Of a DNA stretch of 34,681 nt, positions 7,109-15,217 are shown piece after piece. This stretch comes from an uncultured Ruminiclostridium sp. (lineage in GTDB: Bacteria; Bacillota; Clostridia; Oscillospirales; Ruminococcaceae), in NCBI GenBank assembly GCA_944386545.1, contig CALXBK010000020.1, forward strand, positions 1-34,681, in the 5' to 3' direction. The number at the start of each line of letters is the position of its first letter. Within the stretch, counting starts at the first letter, position 1. The notes under the pieces are model-generated. The model saw only the letters and a list, made by a program, of their open reading frames with translations, was not told the origin of the DNA and searched no databases. The position numbers and the translations under genes are program-made.

Positions 7109-7142
7109 TGTACTGGAAAAAGTACACCTGATATGTTATACT
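7109..7142 (+). promoter_or_regulatory. Candidate promoter of addB-addA-abi with overlapping dyad
   Basis: TGGAAA at 7114-7119 and TATACT at 7137-7142 are 17 bases apart. The -10 is good and the -35 weak. The inverted repeat TGTACT-6-AGTACA at 7109-7126 covers the -35, which would suit a repressor or activator site. It is not a Bacillus- or E. coli-type LexA box. Confidence 0.5.
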
Positions 7143-7175
7143 TATAGAAGATTGAGCTTTTAAGGAGGAACAACC

Positions 7176-10100
7176 ATGCTTGAATTTATTCTCGGCGCGG
7201 CAGGAAGCGGCAAAACAGCCTTGCTCTACGACCGGCTTAAAAATTCCGATGGTGAAAGGCTGCTCATCGTGCCGGATCAGTATGTATTTGAAACGGAACG
7301 CATAATTGCCGAAATTACCGATGAAAAGACAAACGGCATTACGGTAACCGGCTTTTCCTCTCTTGCAGAAAAAATACTGAAAAAATACTGCCCGAGGAAA
7401 AATTACGCCGACGATACGGCAAAAACCGCGGTTATGACCTCCTGCGTAAGAGCTGTCAGAGATGAGCTTTGCTTTTACGGCAAGGCGGCGTACAAGGATA
7501 ATTTTGCGCAGAGTATGCTGAGCGCCGTGTCCGAGCTTAAAACGGCGGGAATTAATTCCGACCTTTTAAGTGCGCTTGTGGAAAGTGCAGAGGGCAGCTT
7601 TAAAAATAAGCTGACCGATATAAGCATAATTTACAGGCTGTACAACGACAGACTGAGGGAGATTTACGACGACAGACAGGACGACTGCGTGCTTGCGGCA
7701 AGGGCGGCAGAGGAGTTTGACTGCTTTGCGGGTGTAAAGGTCTTTATAGACGGGTTTGACAGCTTCAGCGGCTCACAGCAAAGGCTTCTTGCTCCCGTCG
7801 TGCGGCAAAGCGAGGACTGTACGGTTGCGCTTTGTCTTGACAATGGCGACGCCTTTGCGGTGACAGAAAACACAAGGCAGTTTTTTATCCGCACAGCCGA
7901 GCTTGAACATTCCGAGATAAAGCAGACGGTGCTTGACGGTGCTCCGAGATATTTGAGCCATGAGCTTCTGCACCTCAGAAATGCGCTCGCCCGTGGTGAA
8001 GAAAAGCCCTGTTCAGAGCAAGCGTCGGATATTGTGACGGCGTATGCGGCAAGCAAGTCCGAGGAGGCGGATTATGTCTGCGCCAATATAAAAAAGCTCG
8101 TAAAAACCGGTTACCGTTACAGCGATATAGCCGTGCTCTGCACATCGCCGTCGGATTACGAAAGCGTTGTGTGCTCTGCGGCAAGGAGATACGGTATACC
8201 TCTGTTTGCGGATTTGCCGAAGCCTGTTTCGGATAAGCCCCTGCTGAAATATTTAACCCTGCTTCTTTCTGCGGCGGAAAATCCCGACGGCGAAAAAGTA
8301 CTGCGGTATATGAAAAGCGGCTTTGTGCGTATCCCTTCCTCCGATGGCAGGACGAAGCCCCTGTCCTTAAAGCAGATAAATGACCTTGAAAGCTATGTCT
8401 TTACCTATGAGCTTAAAAAGAGAAGCTGGGCAAGGAGCTTTCCTAAATCAAAAGCCGAAGCCGAAAACAAATATGAGGATTTAAGGCAAGCCGTTGTAAA
8501 TCCGCTTTGCACGCTTGCAAAGAGTATGGACGGCAAAACAGGCAGGGAAATGACAGGGCTGTTTGTGAAATTCCTGTTTGAAACCGCCGATATAACTACG
8601 GCAATAAAGGGAAAATGTCAGGATTACACCACCCGTGAGCTTAAATACGACAAACAGCTCACCGAGGAATACAATCAGCTGTGGGGCATTGTCTGCCGCC
8701 TTTTCGACTCGCTTTATGAAACGGCGGGAGATACCGCAATGACAATAGGCGAGTACGTTTCTTTAATTAAGGCGTGCGCCGCAAAAATTAATATGTCCCG
8801 CCCGCCAAAGGTGCTTGACAGTGTGCTTTTCGGCGATCCGGAGAGAACGAGAAGCAAGGAGGTAAAGGCGGTTTTCGTAATGGGAGCTTCCGAGGGAAAA
8901 TTCCCTGCCGAGGAAAGCGGCGATATGCTGTTTACCGATGACGAAAGACGCCTGCTTTGCGAAAAAAGCGGTGTGGATATAGGCGAAAATCCCGATCTTG
9001 CACTTGCAAGGGACGCACTTTGCGTGTACAAGGCGCTGACGCTCGGCAGAGAAAAGCTGTTTGTAACCTATACGGGCGGCGTGCAGGATAAAAGCGAGAG
9101 CGTTTCGCTTATCAATTCGCTGTTCGGTATACAGAGTGAAAATATATCCCTGCTATCCCCGCTTTATTTCTGCGAGAGCATAGGCTCTGCAAGAAAACAG
9201 CTTGTGCGCTGCCGCTTTGAAAAGAGCAAGGAAAGTTACGCCGGCGCCGTTGCGCTTGCACTGAAAAATAACGGCGATACCGACTTTTTAAAGCGTGTCC
9301 AAGCCGCAATAAAAAGACTCGGCGAGGACGCATATATACATAAGATAGGCGATACCGCACCGCTTATTTTCCCGCCGAAGCCGCTGTCTCCGACTGCGCT
9401 CAATTTGCTTAACGGCTGTCGTTTTGCGTATTTCTGCAAGTACGGTCTTAAAATAAGAGAGCCGTTCAGTATAGGGATAAACAGCGCGAATTTCGGCACT
9501 ATAATCCACTACATATTCAAATATACGCTTGAGCGTATGACTGAAATCGGAAAGGGTAATTACGCAGACGCCCCCTGTGAAGATGAGGATATAGCCCGCT
9601 ATGCACAGGAGGCGGTCGCGCTTTACCGCAAGGAATTTTTGCTTGACGAGCAGGATACGAGCAACAAGTTCAACAGGCTGTACGAGAACATAAAGAACAT
9701 TTCCGTCTATATGCTGAAATTTATGCTCGGAGAAATGAAAAAGAGCAAGTTTAAGCCCGCTTATTTTGAGCTGAAGCTCGCAGACGGCAGTAAAACGCAG
9801 GACGGCATGAACACATCGCCGTTCAGCTTTGACATAACCCTGCCCGACGGACAAAGTCGCGCCGTAACAATACAGGGCATTGCGGACAGAGTTGATATAG
9901 CGGAAATTGACGGTAAAAAACAGCTTAAAATCGTGGATTACAAATCCGGAGCAAAGGGCAGGGAAAAGCCGGATATAACAAAGATATATTACGGGCTGGA
10001 TTTACAGCTGTTAATTTATCTTTTTGCGCTTACCGAAAGCAATGACGGCTGTATTCCTTCGGCGGCGGTGTATATTCCCGTCGGAAATATACCCGGCTCA

Positions 10101-10571
10101 GAGGAAATTCAGATTACAGACGAGCAGAAAAGAGATTACTGGATGTCTGAGAATAATGAAACGGGCTTCTCAATAGGCGGCACTCAGTACGAGCTTGAAA
10201 GGCCGAATTATGACAGCGTTCTCAATAAAGACAAAAAGAAAAATTATTGCAGTGCCGTAACAATCGGCGCCGATAAGATTGACAAGCTCAAAGCGAGAAT
10301 GAAAAAGATAGTGGGGGACAATGTCTGCAAGACGGTATCGGGAGATGTGAGCGCAGAGCCTTTAACTGACAAAGCAGAGCTAATTTCCTGCGAATACTGC
10401 CAATATGCGGATATTTGCGGAGTAAATCCCGACAAGGCGGTTGAAACGGACAGCATTGAAGCGTGCAATTTCGCAGATGATGTTGAAGCAGACATCGCTG
10501 AAGCAGGCGCTGTTGCGCATGACGCCGCTGCTGACAGCACCCGGGCGGGTAAATCTGCGAATGACATATAG
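7176..10571 (+). CDS. addB: AddB subunit of the AddAB helicase-nuclease
   Basis: This 1131-residue protein is a partner of AddA in double-strand-break resection and recombination, and in degradation of foreign linear DNA. Walker A GAAGSGKT is at residues 7-14. A C-terminal RecB-type nuclease domain carries 'KIVDYKSGAKG' at about 919 and 'LQLLIYLF' after it. The four-cysteine iron-sulfur clasp typical of AddB is present: one cysteine in LNGCRF near 747 and three in CEYCQYADIC near 1072-1081. The protein ends with an unusual Ala/Asp-rich tail of about 45 residues after the clasp. Start ATG has AAGGAGG at 7162-7168. The addA gene follows after 18 bases. Confidence 0.95.
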   Translation: MLEFILGAAGSGKTALLYDRLKNSDGERLLIVPDQYVFETERIIAEITDEKTNGITVTGFSSLAEKILKKYCPRKNYADDTAKTAVMTSCVRAVRDELCFYGKAAYKDNFAQSMLSAVSELKTAGINSDLLSALVESAEGSFKNKLTDISIIYRLYNDRLREIYDDRQDDCVLAARAAEEFDCFAGVKVFIDGFDSFSGSQQRLLAPVVRQSEDCTVALCLDNGDAFAVTENTRQFFIRTAELEHSEIKQTVLDGAPRYLSHELLHLRNALARGEEKPCSEQASDIVTAYAASKSEEADYVCANIKKLVKTGYRYSDIAVLCTSPSDYESVVCSAARRYGIPLFADLPKPVSDKPLLKYLTLLLSAAENPDGEKVLRYMKSGFVRIPSSDGRTKPLSLKQINDLESYVFTYELKKRSWARSFPKSKAEAENKYEDLRQAVVNPLCTLAKSMDGKTGREMTGLFVKFLFETADITTAIKGKCQDYTTRELKYDKQLTEEYNQLWGIVCRLFDSLYETAGDTAMTIGEYVSLIKACAAKINMSRPPKVLDSVLFGDPERTRSKEVKAVFVMGASEGKFPAEESGDMLFTDDERRLLCEKSGVDIGENPDLALARDALCVYKALTLGREKLFVTYTGGVQDKSESVSLINSLFGIQSENISLLSPLYFCESIGSARKQLVRCRFEKSKESYAGAVALALKNNGDTDFLKRVQAAIKRLGEDAYIHKIGDTAPLIFPPKPLSPTALNLLNGCRFAYFCKYGLKIREPFSIGINSANFGTIIHYIFKYTLERMTEIGKGNYADAPCEDEDIARYAQEAVALYRKEFLLDEQDTSNKFNRLYENIKNISVYMLKFMLGEMKKSKFKPAYFELKLADGSKTQDGMNTSPFSFDITLPDGQSRAVTIQGIADRVDIAEIDGKKQLKIVDYKSGAKGREKPDITKIYYGLDLQLLIYLFALTESNDGCIPSAAVYIPVGNIPGSEEIQITDEQKRDYWMSENNETGFSIGGTQYELERPNYDSVLNKDKKKNYCSAVTIGADKIDKLKARMKKIVGDNVCKTVSGDVSAEPLTDKAELISCEYCQYADICGVNPDKAVETDSIEACNFADDVEADIAEAGAVAHDAAADSTRAGKSANDI

Positions 10572-10589
10572 ACTAAGGAGGGCGACAGC

Positions 10590-13500
10590 ATGAGCGAAAA
10601 AGACTGGACAGACGAACAAAACGCAGCGATAAACCACAAAGAGGGTGCGGCTGTTGTATCCGCGGGTGCGGGAAGCGGCAAAACCGCGGTACTGGTTGAA
10701 CGTGTGCTTAAATTAATCTGCGACGAGAAAAATCCCGCAGATCCGTCTAAATCAGCCGTTGTAACCTTTACGGAAAAGGCGGCGTCAGAGCTTAAAACAA
10801 GGCTTTTTGCGGCGCTTAAGGAGCAGATAAAAAAGGGCGGTAATGCTTCATTCCTGCGCTCGCAGAGCAACAAGCTCAAAAGCGCAAAAATCAGCACTAT
10901 AAGCTCCTTTTGCTTTTCGCTGATACGGGAAAATATAGAGCTTACCGATTTTCCCGCAGGCTTTTCGGTAATTGACGAAACCAAAAGCAAGCTGATGAAA
11001 TCTGCGGTAGCCGACAGCGTGCTGGAGGAATTTTTCACAAACGGAAACCCCGATGAGATACAGGCAATACTTGAAAACTATACCTTTAAGGACGAAAGGA
11101 AGATAACGGAGCTTATAATCAGGATTGCGAACTATGCCCTTAATCAGAAGGAGCCGCAGGAATGGCTCGATTTGAGCGACAGCTATAAAAACACCGTCGG
11201 TATCAGAGATGAGCTTTTATCAACGGCAAATCGGCTGTGCGGGGAGTACCGTGAATACTTCGGGAAATTTGAGACCGTTGTCGATTCGCTCGGAGAAAAG
11301 CCCAAAACGATAGAAAAATACAAGGGACATCTTTCACAGCTGAGGGAAACGCTTTACAAGTGTGTATGCTCCTTTGAAAGCAACGGTTATGTAATAGACA
11401 AAGCTGTAAGGGAGGCTTATAAGGACAGACCTAAGCCGCTTCAGATAAGAAAAGCGGAATTATCCGAGCTGAAGAAAATACACGACGCAACAAACGATAT
11501 TTTCAAGAAGCTGTACGATTGCTGTGAAAGAAACACCTCCATCAACACCTCTATTGAACGAAGCTTGCCTGCCGTGCGTGCGCTCAAAAGGCTTGCGGGG
11601 GATTTTATCGCAAGATACTCTGAGCAAAAACGGCTTGAATACTGCGCGGACTTTTCCGATGCGGAAAGAGGTGTGTACAGACTGCTTTGCGAGCACCCCG
11701 AGGTAAGGGAAAAAATCGGGCTTCAGTATATCATTGTTGATGAATTTCAGGACAGCAACTATCTTCAGTACGAGATATTCTCAAGGCTGTCCGACAACCT
11801 TAAAAACCTTTATTTCGTAGGGGATATAAAGCAGTCCATTTACGGCTTCAGAGGGGCTCAGCCGGACGTTTTTGACGAGATTACCCACAACGGACTTTAC
11901 AAGGTATATCCGCTCAACACGAATTTCAGAAGCAGTCCAAATGTCATAAACGGCATAAACACCCTGTTTTGCAGAATGATGACAAAGAAGCTCGGCGGAG
12001 TGGATTACGCCGAAGAGGGAATGCTTGTTTACGACGAGGATAAAATAAAGAACAGAGGCTTCAAAGAAGGCAGGGAATATGCAACGGAGGTGCTTTCCGT
12101 TGTCGCAGAAAGCGGCAGGGGCACTCTGACGGAGGCAAGATACATAGCCGGCAGGATAAGGTCGATGATAGACGGCGGCTTCAAGGTTTTCGGCAGGCCC
12201 TGCTGTGAGGATGACTTCGCAATTATCATGCGTTCGCCCGGCGATAAAACGGGCGTTTATATGAACGTACTGCGTGAGGCGGGACTTAACAGCGTTGCAG
12301 AGGAAAAGGAGGTCTTTACCGAGCGCACCGAAATAAAAGCCGTTCTTGACTTTTTGAGGATAATTGACAATCCGTACAACGACGTCTGCCTTGCAAGACT
12401 TCTGATGGGCGGAATATACTGCTTTGATGCGGAAAGAATGTCAAGAATACGCACGGGCACATGCGGATTTGACATCCTTAAGCTCAGTAAAATTTGCCCC
12501 GATGAGCTTAAAGACTATGCCGCAGAGATGAGCAAAAAGCCGCTTTTCACCTGTCTTTCTGCGGCGGCAGGAGGATACGAGGTATCCGAAGAAAAATATC
12601 CTCAGCTTGCAAAGGCTGTCGGCAAGGTACTTCCCGACGCAGTATGCGCCGAATTTACAGCCGAGCTTGAGGCTTTAAGAGCGGCGGCAGCGGCAAGCTC
12701 TCCCTCACAGCTTATAAGAGCTCTTTACGATACCACATTTGCCGCAAATCTGTTGCTGTTGGGGGACGACAGCGATAAGAGGCGTGAAAATCTTGAGCTT
12801 CTCCTGAATTACGCGGAAAGCTATACCTCCTGCAACGGCGGAGCTATTTTAGGAGATTTCCTTGATAATATTGATATAATTTCAACAAAAAGGCTGGGAC
12901 TTGCCTGTGCAAAGACCGTTCAGCCCCACGGAGTCAGGATAATGACAATACACGGCTCAAAGGGACTTCAGTTTCCCGTTGTGTTTGTCAGCGACTGCGC
13001 TCATACTTTCAACAGCAGTGATTTTTCAAGCGAGATTTTGCTCAGCGACAGGTACGGAATATGCGTAAAATCGGCAGACAGAGCTACTTTAAGCAAAATT
13101 CCCTCGCCCGCTTATTCTCTTGCCTCAGATGAGAAAAAGCGGGAACAGCGCAATGAGGAAATGCGGCTTTTGTACGTTGCCGCCACCAGAGCCGAGGAAA
13201 AGCTGATTTTTACGGGAGTAAAGGCAAACGGCATACAAAAGCTCCTTGGTAAAGCGGGCACAGTCAATATGAAGTGTGCAGGCTGCGAGGCTTCAAACTG
13301 TCTTGACTGGCTGTTTGACGCTATGAGCCTGCATACCGATGACGTCCGCACGGAAGACGACACGGTTTATTATGAGTCGGTGATTTGCAAAGGCGTTAGC
13401 TGTGATGAGTACGGGGAGCTTTCAGCACATAGTGATGACGGTGACTCTGAAAAGGAGGACGCGGTTGATGAAAATATATCTGATTTAAGCGAAAGACTTA

Positions 13501-14174
13501 CACAGGAGTATAAATATATTCTTGATACGGTAACGCCCGCAAAGTATACCGCTACCGAGCTTGCCGCAAAACAGCGGGAAAGCAAATCGGGCGAGCTTTG
13601 CTTTTACGCCGCACAGCCCTCCTTTATGCAGGACGACGAAAAGCGGCTTACGGGCAAAAAGCGCGGCGACGCATATCACAAGCTGATGGAGCATATACCC
13701 TTTGAAAAACAGCTTTGCACCGAGGAAATCTCGGATTATATAAGTAACCGTACCGCTGACTTTTTATCCGACGCAGAGCGCGAATGTATAGATGCGGCGG
13801 ATATAGAACGCTTCTTTGATAGCGATGTGTCAAAGCGTATGATACAAAGCGGAAATATTTACAGGGAATATCCGATATTCCACAGGCTTACACGATATTT
13901 GCCCGAAGGCGCTGCTGCGTCCGCTGCAGGTCCTTATGTTCAGGGTATTGCGGATATGTTCTTTATTGAGGACGGCAGGATAATTCTTGTTGACTACAAA
14001 AGCGACCGCTTTACCGACGAGCAGCGGTATATCGAGGACTACAAGCTCCAGCTTGATATATATTCCGAGGCTCTGCAAAAAGTGTTTAATATGCCTGTCG
14101 CAGAGCGTTATATCTATTCTTTCAGACTTGGCAAAGCAATAAACATTGATAAATACGACGGAGATACGCTATGA
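10590..14174 (+). CDS. addA: AddA subunit of the AddAB helicase-nuclease
   Basis: This 1194-residue UvrD/Rep-type (SF1A) 3'-5' helicase carries a C-terminal RecB-family nuclease. 'WTDEQNAAIN' (Q motif) is followed by Walker A 'SAGAGSGKT' near residues 25-33, Walker B 'IIVDEFQDSN' near 381, 'TIHGSKGLQFPVVF', and motif VI 'LLYVAATRAEEKL' near 858. The nuclease motif 'IILVDYKSDRF' is at about 1130, followed by 'LQLDIYSEAL'. Both activities therefore look intact. Together with AddB it loads RecA at chi-like sites and destroys linear phage DNA. It has an AAGGAGG ribosome binding site and ATG start. Its stop overlaps the start of the abi gene as ATGA, so the last gene is translationally coupled. 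Confidence 0.96.
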   Translation: MSEKDWTDEQNAAINHKEGAAVVSAGAGSGKTAVLVERVLKLICDEKNPADPSKSAVVTFTEKAASELKTRLFAALKEQIKKGGNASFLRSQSNKLKSAKISTISSFCFSLIRENIELTDFPAGFSVIDETKSKLMKSAVADSVLEEFFTNGNPDEIQAILENYTFKDERKITELIIRIANYALNQKEPQEWLDLSDSYKNTVGIRDELLSTANRLCGEYREYFGKFETVVDSLGEKPKTIEKYKGHLSQLRETLYKCVCSFESNGYVIDKAVREAYKDRPKPLQIRKAELSELKKIHDATNDIFKKLYDCCERNTSINTSIERSLPAVRALKRLAGDFIARYSEQKRLEYCADFSDAERGVYRLLCEHPEVREKIGLQYIIVDEFQDSNYLQYEIFSRLSDNLKNLYFVGDIKQSIYGFRGAQPDVFDEITHNGLYKVYPLNTNFRSSPNVINGINTLFCRMMTKKLGGVDYAEEGMLVYDEDKIKNRGFKEGREYATEVLSVVAESGRGTLTEARYIAGRIRSMIDGGFKVFGRPCCEDDFAIIMRSPGDKTGVYMNVLREAGLNSVAEEKEVFTERTEIKAVLDFLRIIDNPYNDVCLARLLMGGIYCFDAERMSRIRTGTCGFDILKLSKICPDELKDYAAEMSKKPLFTCLSAAAGGYEVSEEKYPQLAKAVGKVLPDAVCAEFTAELEALRAAAAASSPSQLIRALYDTTFAANLLLLGDDSDKRRENLELLLNYAESYTSCNGGAILGDFLDNIDIISTKRLGLACAKTVQPHGVRIMTIHGSKGLQFPVVFVSDCAHTFNSSDFSSEILLSDRYGICVKSADRATLSKIPSPAYSLASDEKKREQRNEEMRLLYVAATRAEEKLIFTGVKANGIQKLLGKAGTVNMKCAGCEASNCLDWLFDAMSLHTDDVRTEDDTVYYESVICKGVSCDEYGELSAHSDDGDSEKEDAVDENISDLSERLTQEYKYILDTVTPAKYTATELAAKQRESKSGELCFYAAQPSFMQDDEKRLTGKKRGDAYHKLMEHIPFEKQLCTEEISDYISNRTADFLSDAERECIDAADIERFFDSDVSKRMIQSGNIYREYPIFHRLTRYLPEGAAASAAGPYVQGIADMFFIEDGRIILVDYKSDRFTDEQRYIEDYKLQLDIYSEALQKVFNMPVAERYIYSFRLGKAINIDKYDGDTL

Positions 14175-15004
14175 ATTACAATAAAACGCCGGCAACGATA
14201 AAACAGCAGATAGAAAAGCTTGAAGAAAGAGGCTGTAAAATAGGCGACAAGGCATACGCCGAAAAATGTCTTACAAATATCAATTACTACCGTTTGGCGT
14301 ATTACTTTCTGCCTTTCCTTGAGAAAAAAGGTAAGTACAAGGACGGCACGAGCTTTGAGCGAATTATGAAAGTATATGATTTTGACAGGATACTGCGCCG
14401 CCTGATAATGTCTTATCTTGAGGAGATTGAAATATCCTTCCGTGCGCTTGTGTCAAACTATCACGCCATGAAGTACGGAGCGCTGGGCTACCTCAACGCC
14501 TCCTCCTTTGAGCAGAGCCACAATCATCAGGCGTTTTTGTCAAAGATGGACAGGCTTATGGAGCTGAACGAAAAAGAGGGCTTTGTAATCCACCACAAGA
14601 CAAAATACGGCGGTATTATGCCCGTGTGGGCGGCAATGGAGCTGTTCAGCTTCGGCACGCTGACCTACTTTTTCATAGATATGAAGCAGACGGATAAAAA
14701 GGAGCTTGCTTCCCGTCATTTTGATTTTAATTACCGCACCGTCGAGGACAGACTGCTGTGTCTTGCCGACCTCAGAAATGCCTGTGCGCATTATACAAGG
14801 CTGTACGAAAATCCCTTTTCAACCGCCCCGAAAGCGTCTGATGATTTTGATTTTACCCCGGACGGCACGCTTAAAAGCTATCTTGCGGCGGCAAAATCCC
14901 TTTATCCCGACAGGCAAAAATGGGAAAGCTGTTTTGTTCCGTCGTTAAAACTGCTTATAGAAGAATATGACATGAGCAGGTATATGGGGGGCTACGGATT
15001 TTAA
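14171..15004 (+). CDS. Abi-family (Abi_2; AbiD/AbiF-like) HEPN protein
   Basis: This 277-residue protein begins with 'YNKTPATIKQQIEKLEERG', then 'NINYYRLAYYFLPF' and 'YDFDRILRRLIMSYLEEIEISFRA', the usual N-terminal pattern of Abi_2 abortive-infection proteins. Near the C-terminus 'LADLRNACAHYTRLY' contains R202-x4-H207, the HEPN ribonuclease signature, so it probably cuts RNA. Family members AbiD and AbiF abort phage growth, and AbiF-like proteins have been linked to small RNA antitoxins. No antitoxin gene or obvious RNA partner is adjacent here. Instead the ATG lies inside the end of addA (ATGA overlap), making it the third gene of addB-addA-abi. It is followed immediately by a strong terminator. 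A sensing role for AddAB status is an inference from this context. Confidence 0.85.
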   Translation: MNYNKTPATIKQQIEKLEERGCKIGDKAYAEKCLTNINYYRLAYYFLPFLEKKGKYKDGTSFERIMKVYDFDRILRRLIMSYLEEIEISFRALVSNYHAMKYGALGYLNASSFEQSHNHQAFLSKMDRLMELNEKEGFVIHHKTKYGGIMPVWAAMELFSFGTLTYFFIDMKQTDKKELASRHFDFNYRTVEDRLLCLADLRNACAHYTRLYENPFSTAPKASDDFDFTPDGTLKSYLAAAKSLYPDRQKWESCFVPSLKLLIEEYDMSRYMGGYGF

Positions 15005-15010
15005 AAAACG

Positions 15011-15056
15011 TTATACCGTGTAAACCAAGTTTTAAATTTACACGGTATAAATTTTT
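15011..15056 (+). terminator. Terminator of the addB-addA-abi operon
   Basis: A perfect 14-bp stem (15011-15024 with 15037-15050) has a 12-base loop and is followed by ATTTTT, seven bases after the abi stop codon. The stem is largely symmetrical and could work in both directions. Confidence 0.85.
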
Positions 15057-15121
15057 ACTGTAGGTTTAGTACCAAATGCACAATTATTTGTGCTGTTAAT
15101 GATAACATTATGCAAATTTGC

Positions 15122-15150
15122 TTGACTTACACTGCTGAGTGTGGTAAAAT
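15122..15150 (+). promoter_or_regulatory. Promoter of the cyclic-di-GMP gene with internal dyad
   Basis: TTGACT (15122-15127) and TAAAAT (15145-15150) are 17 bases apart. The spacer holds the dyad ACACT-4-AGTGT (15129-15142), and a GCAAATTTGC palindrome touches the -35 at 15112-15121. A TACAGTAAAAA sequence just after the -10 is an inverted copy of TTTTTACTGTA near 15053. The dyads suggest control by a DNA-binding protein. Confidence 0.6.
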
Positions 15151-15217
15151 TTACAGTAAAAATATATTATGATAATGTGTGATACACTATCCTTTGAAAA
15201 AGCGAGGTGAGTCCGTC

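Noticed and set aside
15179..15217. Upstream GTG start for the cyclic-di-GMP protein
   Set aside because: It lacks a ribosome binding site, whereas the ATG at 15218 has GAGGTG at the right distance.
15005..15217. RNA antitoxin for the Abi protein in the gap after it
   Set aside because: The gap holds a plain terminator stem and a promoter with short dyads. No repeat-like or pseudoknot-like small RNA could be made out, though this cannot be excluded by eye.
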